From assembly GCA_027623325.1 (NCBI GenBank), contig JAQBXY010000009.1:1-64000 (forward strand): a DNA stretch of 64,000 nt, written 5' to 3'. The translations under genes were made by a program, and so were the position numbers. The notes under the pieces are model-generated. The model was not told the DNA's origin and did not search any database. It was given only the letters and a program-made list of their open reading frames with translations. This document shows positions 8,718-17,326 of this stretch, in pieces. How positions within the stretch are numbered: the first letter of the stretch is position 1; the number at the start of each line of letters is the position of its first letter. Source of the DNA: Gemmatimonadota bacterium (GTDB lineage: Bacteria; Gemmatimonadota; Gemmatimonadetes; Longimicrobiales; Gaopeijiaceae).

Positions 8718-8751
8718 TCGGCTGCCGGACTCGGCCGGCGGCGAGAGCCGA
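8718..8751 (-). terminator. Possible terminator hairpin after the M23 peptidase gene
   Basis: TCGGCT (8718-8723) pairs with AGCCGA (8746-8751), with an inner GCCGG/CCGGC pairing. The stem abuts the M23 stop codon. On the minus strand a run of five T lies about 12 bases beyond the stem, which is farther than in a classical terminator. Confidence 0.35.
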
Positions 8752-9684
8752 TCAGTTCCGAACGTAGTCGGGCAAGATGAACCGGGATGGGTCCTGCGCC
8801 ACGCCGTTCACTTTCACTTCGTAGTGCAGATTCGAAGCCGTAGTGACGCCCGTGCTGCCGACCTGGGCGATCACGTCCCCTCGGATGACTTCGTCCCCGA
8901 CCTGGACTATCACCTTGGAAGCGTGGCCATACAGAGTAGTGAAGCCGTACCCGTGGTCGATCTCGACCGTGAGACCGTACCCGATAATCCACCCAGAGCG
9001 AATCACGCGGCCTTTCGCCGCCGCGAGGATGGGAGTTCCTGCCGGGGCGGAGATATCGATCCCCTCGTGAGGGAGCGGTCGGTTGTGCACGGGGTGCATT
9101 CGCGACTGGGAGAAACGGCTGCTCAGCCAACCCTTCGTCGGGAAGATCGAGGGCGTCGACTCGAACAGGTTGCGATGGGCCATCACAGAGTCCGTTGCTT
9201 CTTCGAGGCTTTCGGACAAGAGGAGCGCGCGGCGCTCCAGCGCACTCAGATCGTAGGATGTCGCGAAAATGGACTTCGTCGTCACTGAATCCGTCGACCA
9301 GAGGGGCGAGGACTCGGGGATCCCGAGTCCCGGACCTCCGACTCCGGCCTGGAGGACCTCCGCGTCGATGACCTCTAGCCCTGCCAGACTCCGGAAGTGT
9401 GCGTCGTCGAGCGCCACCCGGTCGAGCAAGGCTTCGAGTGTCCGCAACCGATCCTGGAATCCGGCCAACTCCGACTCGAGCGCTTGATTGCGCGCCTCGA
9501 GTTGTGCGGCCCTCACTCGAGCGACGCTGTCTGTCCCCAGCACCAGGCCCGTCGCCAATACCATAAATACCGCGAGGCCAACCCCTCCTGACAGGAGACG
9601 CAGGGCGCGTTTCGACAACGTGTATTGCTGGACCGGGCCATCCTCGCCTCTCAGGACGAGAAAGGTCCACCTTTCTCCGGCCAT
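8752..9684 (-). CDS. M23-family murein endopeptidase, membrane anchored
   Basis: 310 residues. An N-terminal membrane segment (about residues 28-48) is followed by a coiled coil of ~70 residues (QLEARNQALESELAGFQDRL) and then a C-terminal LytM/peptidase_M23 domain. The zinc-site elements are all present: HEGID, LYGHASK and HYEV. The enzyme should cut peptide cross-bridges of peptidoglycan from the periplasmic side. With a full active site and coiled coil it resembles MepM-type proteins rather than the inactive EnvC type. ATG at 9684 is preceded by AGGTGGAG; the longer upstream frame lacks support. A promoter and inverted repeat lie upstream. Confidence 0.88.
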   Translation of the reverse strand: MAGERWTFLVLRGEDGPVQQYTLSKRALRLLSGGVGLAVFMVLATGLVLGTDSVARVRAAQLEARNQALESELAGFQDRLRTLEALLDRVALDDAHFRSLAGLEVIDAEVLQAGVGGPGLGIPESSPLWSTDSVTTKSIFATSYDLSALERRALLLSESLEEATDSVMAHRNLFESTPSIFPTKGWLSSRFSQSRMHPVHNRPLPHEGIDISAPAGTPILAAAKGRVIRSGWIIGYGLTVEIDHGYGFTTLYGHASKVIVQVGDEVIRGDVIAQVGSTGVTTASNLHYEVKVNGVAQDPSRFILPDYVRN

Positions 9685-9744
9685 GACTCCACCTAGTTTC
9701 CGTGAACGTTGTGCTACGGACGTCGTACGCTCATGGGGGGACGT

Positions 9745-9766
9745 TGAACTCGTTCGTTCAAGTTCA
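9745..9766 (-). promoter_or_regulatory. Inverted repeat near the presumed transcription start of the M23 gene
   Basis: TGAACT (9745-9750) and AGTTCA (9761-9766) form a perfect 6-bp inverted repeat with a 10-base spacer. It lies immediately downstream of the predicted -10 box for the M23 gene, a usual place for a repressor site or 5'-UTR hairpin. Confidence 0.35.
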
Positions 9767-9773
9767 GCGGTAA

Positions 9774-9803
9774 AAACTACGGGGCTGTCGAACGGGAAGT
9801 CAA
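9774..9803 (-). promoter_or_regulatory. Candidate sigma-70-type promoter for the M23 peptidase gene
   Basis: On the minus strand TTGACT (9798-9803) and TAGTTT (9774-9779) are separated by 18 bases. The site lies about 90 bases upstream of the M23 start, in the 156-base gap behind metG. It is an AT-rich patch in otherwise GC-rich sequence. Assigned by consensus only. Confidence 0.35.
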
Positions 9804-9840
9804 GCAAGCATCCAATAGTTTGTGAATATTGGTGCAAGCC

Positions 9841-11406
9841 TCATCCGTCGGAGTTCCCGGCCCACGAGGGTTCGACCCGTGGAAAGAGGGGAAGCCCCTT
9901 CTCGACCCGACGACCCCTCACGTCGACCGCCACCGCTTCCTCGAGGGTGGGCACACCCGAGATTCCCAGCCAGGTTGCCAGCTGTTCCATCTTTTCGGGC
10001 GTGACGGGTTGAAAGAGGGCGCACAGCACGACGAGTGCCCGCGTGAGCGATGTGAGCGTTTCGTCCAACGCGCCGGGACTGTCGGCGTCTCGGGCCTGAG
10101 TCCACGGCTGTCTCTCTTCCACGTATCCGTTGGCGGTCCGAGCCAGATCCATCGCAGCCGCAAAGGCGTCATGCACTTTGAAAGATGCCATGGAGCTACG
10201 GACCACCTCGAGCGTTTTCCGGATCTCCTCATCGAGGCCCGCACCCGGCGCATCTGGAACGACGCCGTCCCGGTACTTCACGATCATCGAGGTGACTCGG
10301 CTGGCTAGGTTGCCCAGCACGTTCGACAACTCTTCGTACCGGGTCAGAAACCGCTCGGGCGTATAGGATGCGTCGCCACCCGTCGGCATCTCGCGCATGA
10401 GGTACCATCGTACCGCGTCGGTACCGAACTCCTCGCGAAGCGACAGCGGGTCGACAACGTTGCCGAGAGACTTGGACATCTTCGTCTCGCCCACGACCCA
10501 CCAGCCGTGCGATAGGATTCGCTTCGGCACCGGGAGCCCGACCCCCATGAGCAGGGTGGGCCAGTAGACGGCGTGGGTGGTGAGAATGTCCTTGCCGATT
10601 ACGTGGAGGTCAGCGGGCCACCACGAATCGGATACATCTTCGAAGCCCTGGTGGCCGACGTCGGCCGTCGGGTCGATCGCACGCGATGCCGTGAGGTAGT
10701 TGATGAGCGCGTCGACCCAGACGTAGGCGACGTGTTCGCTGTCGAAGGGCAGGGGAATACCCCACGCCACTCGCGACTTCGGCCGCGAGATCGAGAGATC
10801 GCCGAGGGGCTGACGCAGGAATCCGAGAATCTCGTTCCGCCGAACCTCCGGCACGATCCAATCCGGGTTGGCCTCTATGTGCGCCACCAGCGCGTCTTGA
10901 TACGCGCTCATCTTGAAGAAGTAGTTCTTCTCCTCGACGTGGGTGACCGGCTTGCGACAGATCTGGCAGGTCCTTTCTTCGCCGATGTCCTTTTCCGTCC
11001 AGTAGCGCTCGTCGGACACGCAGTACCATCCGGAGTACACGCCCTCGTAGATCTGGTCGAGGTCCCAGAGTCGCTGCACGAAGGCGGTCACTACCGCCCT
11101 GTGCTCGGCCTCGGTGGTGCGAATGAAGCGATCGTGAGAGATCCCTAGACCATCCCACGCCGACTCGAAGCGTTCGGCCATCGTGTCGCACAGTTCGATC
11201 GGCGTCAGTCCGCGTTTCTCGGCCTCGTCCTGGATCTTCTGACCATGCTCGTCGGTGCCGGTCAGAAAGAGGACCTCTCGACCGTTCTGCCGGTGGAAGC
11301 GGGCGAGCACATCCGTCAGGATCGTCGTGTAGGCGTGGCCGAGGTGCGGCTCGCCCGAGGCATAGTAAATCGGCGTCGTGAGGTAGGTGCGCGGTCGCTC
11401 ACTCAT
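9841..11406 (-). CDS. metG: Methionyl-tRNA synthetase
   Basis: A 521-residue class I aminoacyl-tRNA synthetase that charges tRNA-Met. The HIGH motif is HLGH at residues 21-24 and KMSKS is at 309-313. A single CxxC knuckle (CQIC, 147-150) in the connective-peptide region marks the shorter MetG type. There is no C-terminal tRNA-binding (Arc1p/EMAP) domain, which fits the length. The ATG overlaps the stop of the PSP1 gene (ATGA), so the two are translationally coupled in an accA-PSP1-metG operon. Confidence 0.97.
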   Translation of the reverse strand: MSERPRTYLTTPIYYASGEPHLGHAYTTILTDVLARFHRQNGREVLFLTGTDEHGQKIQDEAEKRGLTPIELCDTMAERFESAWDGLGISHDRFIRTTEAEHRAVVTAFVQRLWDLDQIYEGVYSGWYCVSDERYWTEKDIGEERTCQICRKPVTHVEEKNYFFKMSAYQDALVAHIEANPDWIVPEVRRNEILGFLRQPLGDLSISRPKSRVAWGIPLPFDSEHVAYVWVDALINYLTASRAIDPTADVGHQGFEDVSDSWWPADLHVIGKDILTTHAVYWPTLLMGVGLPVPKRILSHGWWVVGETKMSKSLGNVVDPLSLREEFGTDAVRWYLMREMPTGGDASYTPERFLTRYEELSNVLGNLASRVTSMIVKYRDGVVPDAPGAGLDEEIRKTLEVVRSSMASFKVHDAFAAAMDLARTANGYVEERQPWTQARDADSPGALDETLTSLTRALVVLCALFQPVTPEKMEQLATWLGISGVPTLEEAVAVDVRGRRVEKGLPLFPRVEPSWAGNSDG

Positions 11407-12269
11407 GCCGGTGCACCATCTGCTTCGGGTCGCGCAGGAGCAGGCGACCCGACCTCGGCCTTGAGCTCGTCGAGAGAGATGCGGCGCCGATCACCTTCCG
11501 TGCTGCGGAGCGTGACCGTGTCGTGCCAGATATCGACTCCGACGACACGCTCCTCTCCCAGCGAAGTCCGTAGCGTACGTCCCTCGCGCGGGAATCGGCG
11601 ACGCGATTCGACATAGGTGCGGTGTTCGTACATGAGACAGCACATAAGCCGACCGCAGCAGCCGCTGATCTGAGCCGGATTGAGCGAGAGATTCTGGTCC
11701 TTGGCGAGCTGGAGCGAGACGGGCTTCAGTTCCGGCAGCCAGGTCGAGCAGCAAAGCTCTCGTCCGCACCGACCGACCCCCCCCAGCATCGCAGCTTCGT
11801 CACGCACGCCGATCTGTTTCAGTTCGATCCGGGCCCGGAAGGTGCGCGCGAGATCGCGCACGAGTTCCCGGAAGTCGACGCGTTTTTCCGCCGTGAAGTA
11901 GACGGTGAGTTTGTTGCGGTCGAACTGCCACTCGGCCTCGGTGACCTTCATTCTGAGGTTGTGCTGCGTAACGAGCTTTCGAGTTTCCGCTCGGACGCGA
12001 TCTTCGTCGGCCCTCGTGGCGTGCCAGCGTGACAGCTCGTCTTCGCGAGCCACACGCACGACGGAATGTTGGGGGGTCGGCGTTGCACATCCACCGTTGG
12101 ATGAAGAGCACTTGCGCTCGGCGATGGTGCCTACGGCCGAGACCTCTCCGAGGTCCTCACCCCGATCGACCTGCACGATGACATGGCTGCCCGGACGCAG
12201 GTCCATTTCGGAATAGGAGAAGTAGCCCTTCCGGGTCCCCTTGAAACGGATCTCAGCGAATCCCGGCAT
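11403..12269 (-). CDS. ricT: PSP1 domain protein (RicT/YaaT-like)
   Basis: 288 residues with a PSP1 domain. The protein is cysteine-rich: a CSSSNGGC segment near residue 50, and a cluster CGRELCCSTW followed by GCCGRLMCCLMYEH. In the Bacillus relative YaaT/RicT, such cysteines help bind Fe-S clusters in a complex that affects RNA processing and phosphorelay. Conservation of the cluster suggests the same chemistry, though the partners RicA and RicF are not seen here. It starts 4 bases after the accA stop and overlaps metG. Confidence 0.88.
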   Translation of the reverse strand: MPGFAEIRFKGTRKGYFSYSEMDLRPGSHVIVQVDRGEDLGEVSAVGTIAERKCSSSNGGCATPTPQHSVVRVAREDELSRWHATRADEDRVRAETRKLVTQHNLRMKVTEAEWQFDRNKLTVYFTAEKRVDFRELVRDLARTFRARIELKQIGVRDEAAMLGGVGRCGRELCCSTWLPELKPVSLQLAKDQNLSLNPAQISGCCGRLMCCLMYEHRTYVESRRRFPREGRTLRTSLGEERVVGVDIWHDTVTLRSTEGDRRRISLDELKAEVGSPAPARPEADGAPA

Positions 12270-12273
12270 CTAC

Positions 12274-13236
12274 CTATTCTTCGCGCCAGGCGCCGATCGC
12301 CTCGTACTTGGCCCACCGTTGCGCCAACAACTTCTTGGTCGGGAGCTTCTCGAGTTCGCCGACCACTCGATGTAGGCAGGCGCCCAGATTCTGGGCTGTT
12401 TCGTCCCAATCCGCGTGTGCGCCGCCGACGGGTTCGGGCACGATCTCATCACAAATGCCGAAGTCGTGGAGGTCGGTCGCGGTGAGCCGAAGTGCGTTCG
12501 CCGCCTTCTCCTTGTGCGCCGCCGAGCGCCACAGGATCGCTGCGCACCCCTCTGGAGAGATCACGGAGTAGATCGAGTGCTCGAGCATGAGGATCTTGTC
12601 GGTCACTCCGATGCCGAGCGCTCCACCCGACATGCCTTCGCCGATCACGGCCGATACGATCGGCACCTTCAGACGCGACATCTCGCGCAGGTTGAACGCG
12701 ATCGCCTCACTGATGCCGCGTTCCTCGGAACCGATTCCCGGGAACGCACCGAGCGTGTCGATGAAGCTGACTACCGGACGCCCGAACTTCTCCGCCTGCC
12801 GCATGAGGCGAAGGGCCTTTCGGTACCCCTCGGGGTGCGGCATGCCGAAGTTGCGGCGCAGGTTCTCCTTCATGTCGCGGCCTTTCTGCTGGCCGATGAT
12901 CATGACGGAACGCCCCTTCAATCTGCCCCAACCCCCGACGATCGCCTCGTCGTCGCGGAAGTTCCGGTCCCCGTGAAGTTCCACCCAATCGGTGAATATC
13001 CGCTCGACGTAATCAAGGGTGTAAGGCCGCTGAGGATGGCGCGCGACCTGCACTTGCTCCATCGGCTTCAGGTTGTTGTACGTCCGCAACCTGAGGTCCT
13101 CCAGCTTCTCGTGGAGGACCTTCACCTCATCGGACACGTCGATTCCTCTCCGGTCCGCCAGGTCCAGGAGCTTGTTGATCTGATCCTGGATCTCGACGAT
13201 ATCACTCTCGAAATCTAGATGCACGGCGACTGCCAA
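12274..13236 (-). CDS. accA: Acetyl-CoA carboxylase carboxyltransferase subunit alpha
   Basis: 320 residues, the normal AccA length. It is one half of the carboxyltransferase that moves CO2 from biotin to acetyl-CoA, making malonyl-CoA for fatty-acid synthesis. Recognisable segments are the N-terminal LDFESDIVEIQDQINKLLDL helix, IGQQKGRDMKENLRRNFGMP and GIGSEERGISEAIA. No ATG is available: the frame begins with TTG at 13236, and a GTG at 13224 is the alternative. Neither has a clear ribosome site. The beta subunit is not in the window. Confidence 0.95.
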   Translation of the reverse strand: MAVAVHLDFESDIVEIQDQINKLLDLADRRGIDVSDEVKVLHEKLEDLRLRTYNNLKPMEQVQVARHPQRPYTLDYVERIFTDWVELHGDRNFRDDEAIVGGWGRLKGRSVMIIGQQKGRDMKENLRRNFGMPHPEGYRKALRLMRQAEKFGRPVVSFIDTLGAFPGIGSEERGISEAIAFNLREMSRLKVPIVSAVIGEGMSGGALGIGVTDKILMLEHSIYSVISPEGCAAILWRSAAHKEKAANALRLTATDLHDFGICDEIVPEPVGGAHADWDETAQNLGACLHRVVGELEKLPTKKLLAQRWAKYEAIGAWREE

Positions 13237-13288
13237 ATGACGTCAGAGTTACTTCAAGTTTTGTGAAAGGGTCGGTAACCTCGCCGAA

Positions 13289-13314
13289 GGGCTGCCGGCT
13301 TCGCAAGCCAGCCC
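13289..13314 (-). terminator. Hairpin between the M1 peptidase gene and accA
   Basis: GGGCT..GGCTT CGC AAGCC.AGCCC forms a two-part stem with a 3-base loop and one bulge. It sits in the 107-base gap downstream of the M1 gene and upstream of accA on the same strand. There is no T-run on the minus strand, so it may act as an mRNA 3'-end stabiliser or a weak terminator. Confidence 0.35.
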
Positions 13315-13343
13315 GCCCTCAGGGAGCATTCCGGAGAGTCCCG

Positions 13344-15053
13344 CTAGCTGCCCCCCTTCAACACCCAGCCATCGGGGTCGAGGACGATGCGGGTCGGCTC
13401 CGATGCCATCGGCCCGAGCTCCAGAACAGTCTCCCGCTCGAACAGCTCGACATCGGTGCGAACCTCTCCGTCGGGGCCGATCACGGACACGGTCATCGGA
13501 ACCCTGAACGTGGGCCAATCCGCGCGCTGCGTCTGGCGGATGACGAGATCGAGCCTGCCGCCGGATCCGGTCGATGCAGCTGTCCAAACTGGCTCTACTT
13601 CGAAGGTCGGGTACCCCGGCTCGTAGAACCACTGCTGAAAGAACCAACCGAGATCGCGCCCCGAGACTTCTTCCATGACGACCTGGAAATCCTCGGTCAG
13701 CACCGCGGAATGAAGATGGCGGCGGTAGTACTCACGGATCCCGGCGAAGAAGTCCTCGTCACCGACGATCCCTCGAAGCATGTGCAGGAGCCAGCCGCCC
13801 TTCGGGTAGTTGTTCGTATTGAGAAGGGCGAAGAGGTCGGTCTCCGACGGGTCATACATCGGACGATCGGCCTCTCCCGGGCCGAGGATTCGTTGCCGAC
13901 TCGCTTCCATGCGGTCGCGGAAGTTCTCGACACCGTCCGCGGCCTCGAAGAACTGAGCGCCGAAATACGTCGCGAACCCTTCGGACAACCAAAGGTGGTG
14001 CCAACTGGCCTCCGTGACGGCGTCACCGAACCACTGGTGAGCGATTTCGTGAGAGACCGTCCCCTCCATGTTTCGGCCGCCGGCGATGGCACCTTCGGAA
14101 TAGAAGATGGCCGAGGCGTTTTCCATTCCCCCGAATCGTGTGGCCGACTGCACGTTCGCGAGCTTCTCGAAGGGGAAGGGGCCGATCAACTCGCTGAAGT
14201 AGTCCACCATCGCGGCTGCCCGACGAAACGACGGCTCGGCCAGGTCGACGTCCTGGGGGTAGACCCAGGTCGTTACCTCGACACATCCGTCCTCACGCCA
14301 TGTAGCTGGTGCAAGTCCGCAGGCTGCCAGTCCGACGGTCCGGACTTCGAGGTCCGCCGCCCCGATCACCATGTTGTACGGCGAGATCGGGACGCCCACC
14401 TCCCAGACCCAGGTGCGGCGGTCTCCGGTAGGTCCGATAGCGGCGGCCGGTGTTGCGGCCGCCTCGGCGACCAGATGTCCGTTGGCGATCACCTTCCACT
14501 CCACGGGGGCGTGGACCGTATAACGAACCGTCGCCTTGTCGGCTGGGTGATCCACACTCGGGAGCCAGAATCGTGTGCGGTTGGGCCAATTGTCGACGAA
14601 GGCCGACGGTTCGCCGTGGACGTTCTCCCGAATGATCAGGCCGTCGTCCGGAATGCCCTGGTAGTGAACGCTGACCGAGGCGGTGTCCCCCGCCGAGAAA
14701 CGATCGAGCGGCACGGCGAGAATACCGTTCTCGTACCGGTATGTGGCGGCGGACCCGCCGAGCTCGACGCCAAGGACTTCGAGCCCGGAAAAGTCGAGCG
14801 GAAGTGTGGGCCCCTCTTGGCTGACCGCCACGCGCAGCGTTGTGATGCCCTCGAACCAGAGCACTCCCAGGCCGAGCCCGATCTCCACCTCGTAGTGGAT
14901 GACGTCAACGCCCGGGGCGTAAGCCCCCGGCGGCGGCGCGACCCCTGCCGGAATTGGCGCGGGCTCCTGTGCGAGGGACGGCGCCGCGAGCAGTAGGAGG
15001 GCCCCGAGCGTCGAAGGGACGATGCGGGCGAACGCGGAACTGTAACCGGTCAT
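13344..15053 (-). CDS. M1-family (gluzincin) aminopeptidase, secreted
   Basis: 569 residues. A signal peptide ends near AQEP (about residue 29). The substrate-N-terminus motif is GGMEN (308-312). The zinc motif is HEIAH (335-339) with the third ligand Glu358 after the usual 18-residue gap in WLSEGFATYF. The protein stops after the catalytic domain and a short beta domain, lacking the long C-terminal helical domain of PepN. It should remove N-terminal residues from peptides outside the cytoplasm. Its ATG overlaps the stop of the response-regulator gene (ATGA). Confidence 0.92.
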   Translation of the reverse strand: MTGYSSAFARIVPSTLGALLLLAAPSLAQEPAPIPAGVAPPPGAYAPGVDVIHYEVEIGLGLGVLWFEGITTLRVAVSQEGPTLPLDFSGLEVLGVELGGSAATYRYENGILAVPLDRFSAGDTASVSVHYQGIPDDGLIIRENVHGEPSAFVDNWPNRTRFWLPSVDHPADKATVRYTVHAPVEWKVIANGHLVAEAAATPAAAIGPTGDRRTWVWEVGVPISPYNMVIGAADLEVRTVGLAACGLAPATWREDGCVEVTTWVYPQDVDLAEPSFRRAAAMVDYFSELIGPFPFEKLANVQSATRFGGMENASAIFYSEGAIAGGRNMEGTVSHEIAHQWFGDAVTEASWHHLWLSEGFATYFGAQFFEAADGVENFRDRMEASRQRILGPGEADRPMYDPSETDLFALLNTNNYPKGGWLLHMLRGIVGDEDFFAGIREYYRRHLHSAVLTEDFQVVMEEVSGRDLGWFFQQWFYEPGYPTFEVEPVWTAASTGSGGRLDLVIRQTQRADWPTFRVPMTVSVIGPDGEVRTDVELFERETVLELGPMASEPTRIVLDPDGWVLKGGS

Positions 15054-16042
15054 CCTTTGCGCACCTGCTCGAAGGCTTCTACTTCGGTGAAGTCGCGGAA
15101 ACGGCCCCAATACCGGGCGTATGCCTGCGCCATGCGAGGGCGCAGGTCCACACGAGCGGCCCCGACGGATTGATACGCTGCCAGGGCCTCCATCTTCATG
15201 ACCATCTGCACACGCACGTCGACGAAGTGGGAGGGTGTAAACTCGAGCCCAGTCGTGGCGGTCTCGTATCCGAAGACGGTCGGCACTTCGGCGGCGGCCG
15301 TGCGGCCAATCTGCGACGCCTCGAAGCGGGCGGGGTCACGATCGTCCGGCGCCGGCAGATACACCGTCGTGGGTCTCAACTCGTTGATCGTACGACCGAT
15401 CAGGTCTCTCTGACCGTTCATGTTGCCGAAGAGCGTGCGGTCGACCCTCAGCTTGATACCGAGAATGCTCGCCGCGATCGAAGCCGCCTTGAGCTCTGTC
15501 GACGACATGTCGTCCTCGGTCGCGAGCAACGGAACAATCACCACGGAAGCACCTCGCTCCGCGGCGCGCATCAACGTGCCTCCGCAGCCCATCTCCGCGT
15601 CACCCAGTTGACCCTCGATCGCAAGGATGACCTCATCCTTCGTCGGTTCGGGGGCGTCCGCCCGCTCGACCATCGACCAGACTCGACTGACGAAGTCGTT
15701 CTGGCTGAGCGGCTTGATCATCACTTGGTCGGCGCCGGCTCGCAGTGCCTGTTCTTCGTAGTGGGCCTGGGTGTAGCCCGTCGTAACGAGCACGGGGACG
15801 GTGGGTGCCTTCGCGCGCATCGCACGAATGACCGCAAAGCCGTCGGTCCCCGGCAGGTTCAGATCGGTGACCAGGAGATCCCACGAGTCCGAGGCGATGC
15901 GTTTGACCGCCTGATCGCCGTCCTGGGCGTGCGTGACGCTGAAGCCTGGCAACGCGTTAAAGAACGCCTTGACCAGCGCGGCCTGATCGAAGGCGTCCTC
16001 TACGAAGAGGACACGAATGGTTTTGGGCGAATCCGAACTCAA
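15050..16042 (-). CDS. Response regulator receiver fused to a degenerate PIG-L deacetylase-like domain
   Basis: 330 residues. Residues 1-125 are a receiver domain with phospho-acceptor Asp60 (LLVTDLNLPGTDGF), switch Thr at VTTGY and Lys110 (MIKPLS). Residues 136-310 follow the PIG-L/LmbE fold (GCGGTLMRAAERGASVVIV). The catalytic HPDD motif is replaced by QLGD (145-148), and the later D-H zinc site is replaced by DPARF (236-240). One zinc-ligand Asp remains, but the His and the base Asp are lost, so deacetylase activity is unlikely. The start codon is TTG. No histidine kinase lies nearby. The output is probably binding or signalling rather than catalysis, which is inference. Confidence 0.8.
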   Translation of the reverse strand: MSSDSPKTIRVLFVEDAFDQAALVKAFFNALPGFSVTHAQDGDQAVKRIASDSWDLLVTDLNLPGTDGFAVIRAMRAKAPTVPVLVTTGYTQAHYEEQALRAGADQVMIKPLSQNDFVSRVWSMVERADAPEPTKDEVILAIEGQLGDAEMGCGGTLMRAAERGASVVIVPLLATEDDMSSTELKAASIAASILGIKLRVDRTLFGNMNGQRDLIGRTINELRPTTVYLPAPDDRDPARFEASQIGRTAAAEVPTVFGYETATTGLEFTPSHFVDVRVQMVMKMEALAAYQSVGAARVDLRPRMAQAYARYWGRFRDFTEVEAFEQVRKG

Positions 16043-16114
16043 CGCGGCATCAGCAGGGAGAGAGGTGGGTCAGGGGAGCAAGATAGAAGTCGGTCTACAG
16101 AACGATAGGGCCGC

Positions 16115-17326
16115 CTAGGTCGCTCTCGGATCGGGTTCCGGAATAAAAAACCACACGATTAGGCCCATCAGGAGTACACATACGGCCGCCAGTGCCGTAT
16201 TCGAGCCATACCCGATGTACGCGAAGAGGGGTCCGGCCACGACACCTCCCAGCGCGAAGCCCATTTGACCGAGCGCCACCGTCAAGCTCATGAGCGACCC
16301 CCGCCGTTCGTCGGAAACCAGAGCGGTCAGCAGCGCTGAGAAGGGACTCACGCGCATGGCCACGAGCACCATGGTGAGGAAGAAGAAAACGTAGGCGGTC
16401 CACAGGTTCGTGACGACGTGGACCGTCAGGATCATCACGACGGACAGGCCGAGACACGCCATCAGGATGATCCCGCGCCGTCCGATGCGGTCGGAGAGCT
16501 TTCCCGCTCGAGGGCCCGTCAGCACGTTGGCCACGCCACCGATGAGGAACATGACGGCGATCTGGTCGGCCTGGATGTTCAGGTCGCGTTCGAGCCAGGT
16601 CGGCAGGTAGATGACGAAGACCGAGACGCCCAGGAACATCAGAAAGTATGCTGCGGCAGCCCACGCGATCTCGGGACGTCGGAGCATGTCCACGTAGTCG
16701 GCGGCGGCCTTCCCGATCGACAGCCGGTGCGCGGACCGCTTTACGTCCGGCTGAGGGATCTTCGCGATGATCAGCAACACCGTCATCGCCATCGTCCCGG
16801 CGAACAGGTAGAAAGGGGCCCGAAAGCCCCAGCGGCTCGCCATCAGAATCCCCAACGGAATGCCGACGATCTGTCCGAAGGCCGCACCGCTCATGACCCA
16901 GCCCGTCGCCCACCCTCGTCGTTCGTACGGGAGTGAGTCTCCGATGTACGAGACCGCCGCGCCGCTGAGCATTCCGCCGGCAGCGCCCGCAAAAATGCGC
17001 ACGGCCAGGAACGAGTAGTAGCCGGTGACGAATGCGTGGAGGGTGAGCGCGACGGTCATCGTCCCGCATCCCATGATGAGAATGCGTCGACGCCCGAACT
17101 TATCGGAGATGGGGCCCGAGATGATCGCGAAGATCGCCACCATCATCGAGTACACGGATACCAGCGTGCCGAGCACGGCATCGGAGATGCTCAGCTGGTC
17201 GCCGATCATGGGCAGGATCGGCGACAGGATCATCGTCTGGCTCGCCGACGAAAAGACCAGCAGCCAGAGGGTGAACACGATGAGGTACGGCGAAGTTTCG
17301 CCGTTCGTCTGGAGCGGTCGGGTCAA
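16115..17326 (-). CDS. MFS transporter
   Basis: 403 residues with twelve predicted membrane segments, including the motif A loop GPISDKFGRRRILIMG between helices 2 and 3 and a second copy (GKLSDRIGRRGIIL) in the C-terminal half. This is the drug/proton antiporter-like branch of the major facilitator superfamily; the substrate is not predictable. It starts at TTG, overlapping the TGA of the SDR gene (TTGA), so it is translated together with it. Confidence 0.9.
   Translation of the reverse strand: MTRPLQTNGETSPYLIVFTLWLLVFSSASQTMILSPILPMIGDQLSISDAVLGTLVSVYSMMVAIFAIISGPISDKFGRRRILIMGCGTMTVALTLHAFVTGYYSFLAVRIFAGAAGGMLSGAAVSYIGDSLPYERRGWATGWVMSGAAFGQIVGIPLGILMASRWGFRAPFYLFAGTMAMTVLLIIAKIPQPDVKRSAHRLSIGKAAADYVDMLRRPEIAWAAAAYFLMFLGVSVFVIYLPTWLERDLNIQADQIAVMFLIGGVANVLTGPRAGKLSDRIGRRGIILMACLGLSVVMILTVHVVTNLWTAYVFFFLTMVLVAMRVSPFSALLTALVSDERRGSLMSLTVALGQMGFALGGVVAGPLFAYIGYGSNTALAAVCVLLMGLIVWFFIPEPDPRAT

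Noticed and set aside
13263-14996. A 577-codon open frame on the + strand opposite the M1 aminopeptidase
   Set aside because: It is a GC-rich shadow frame with no family resemblance, and the opposite strand carries a complete zinc peptidase with all motifs.
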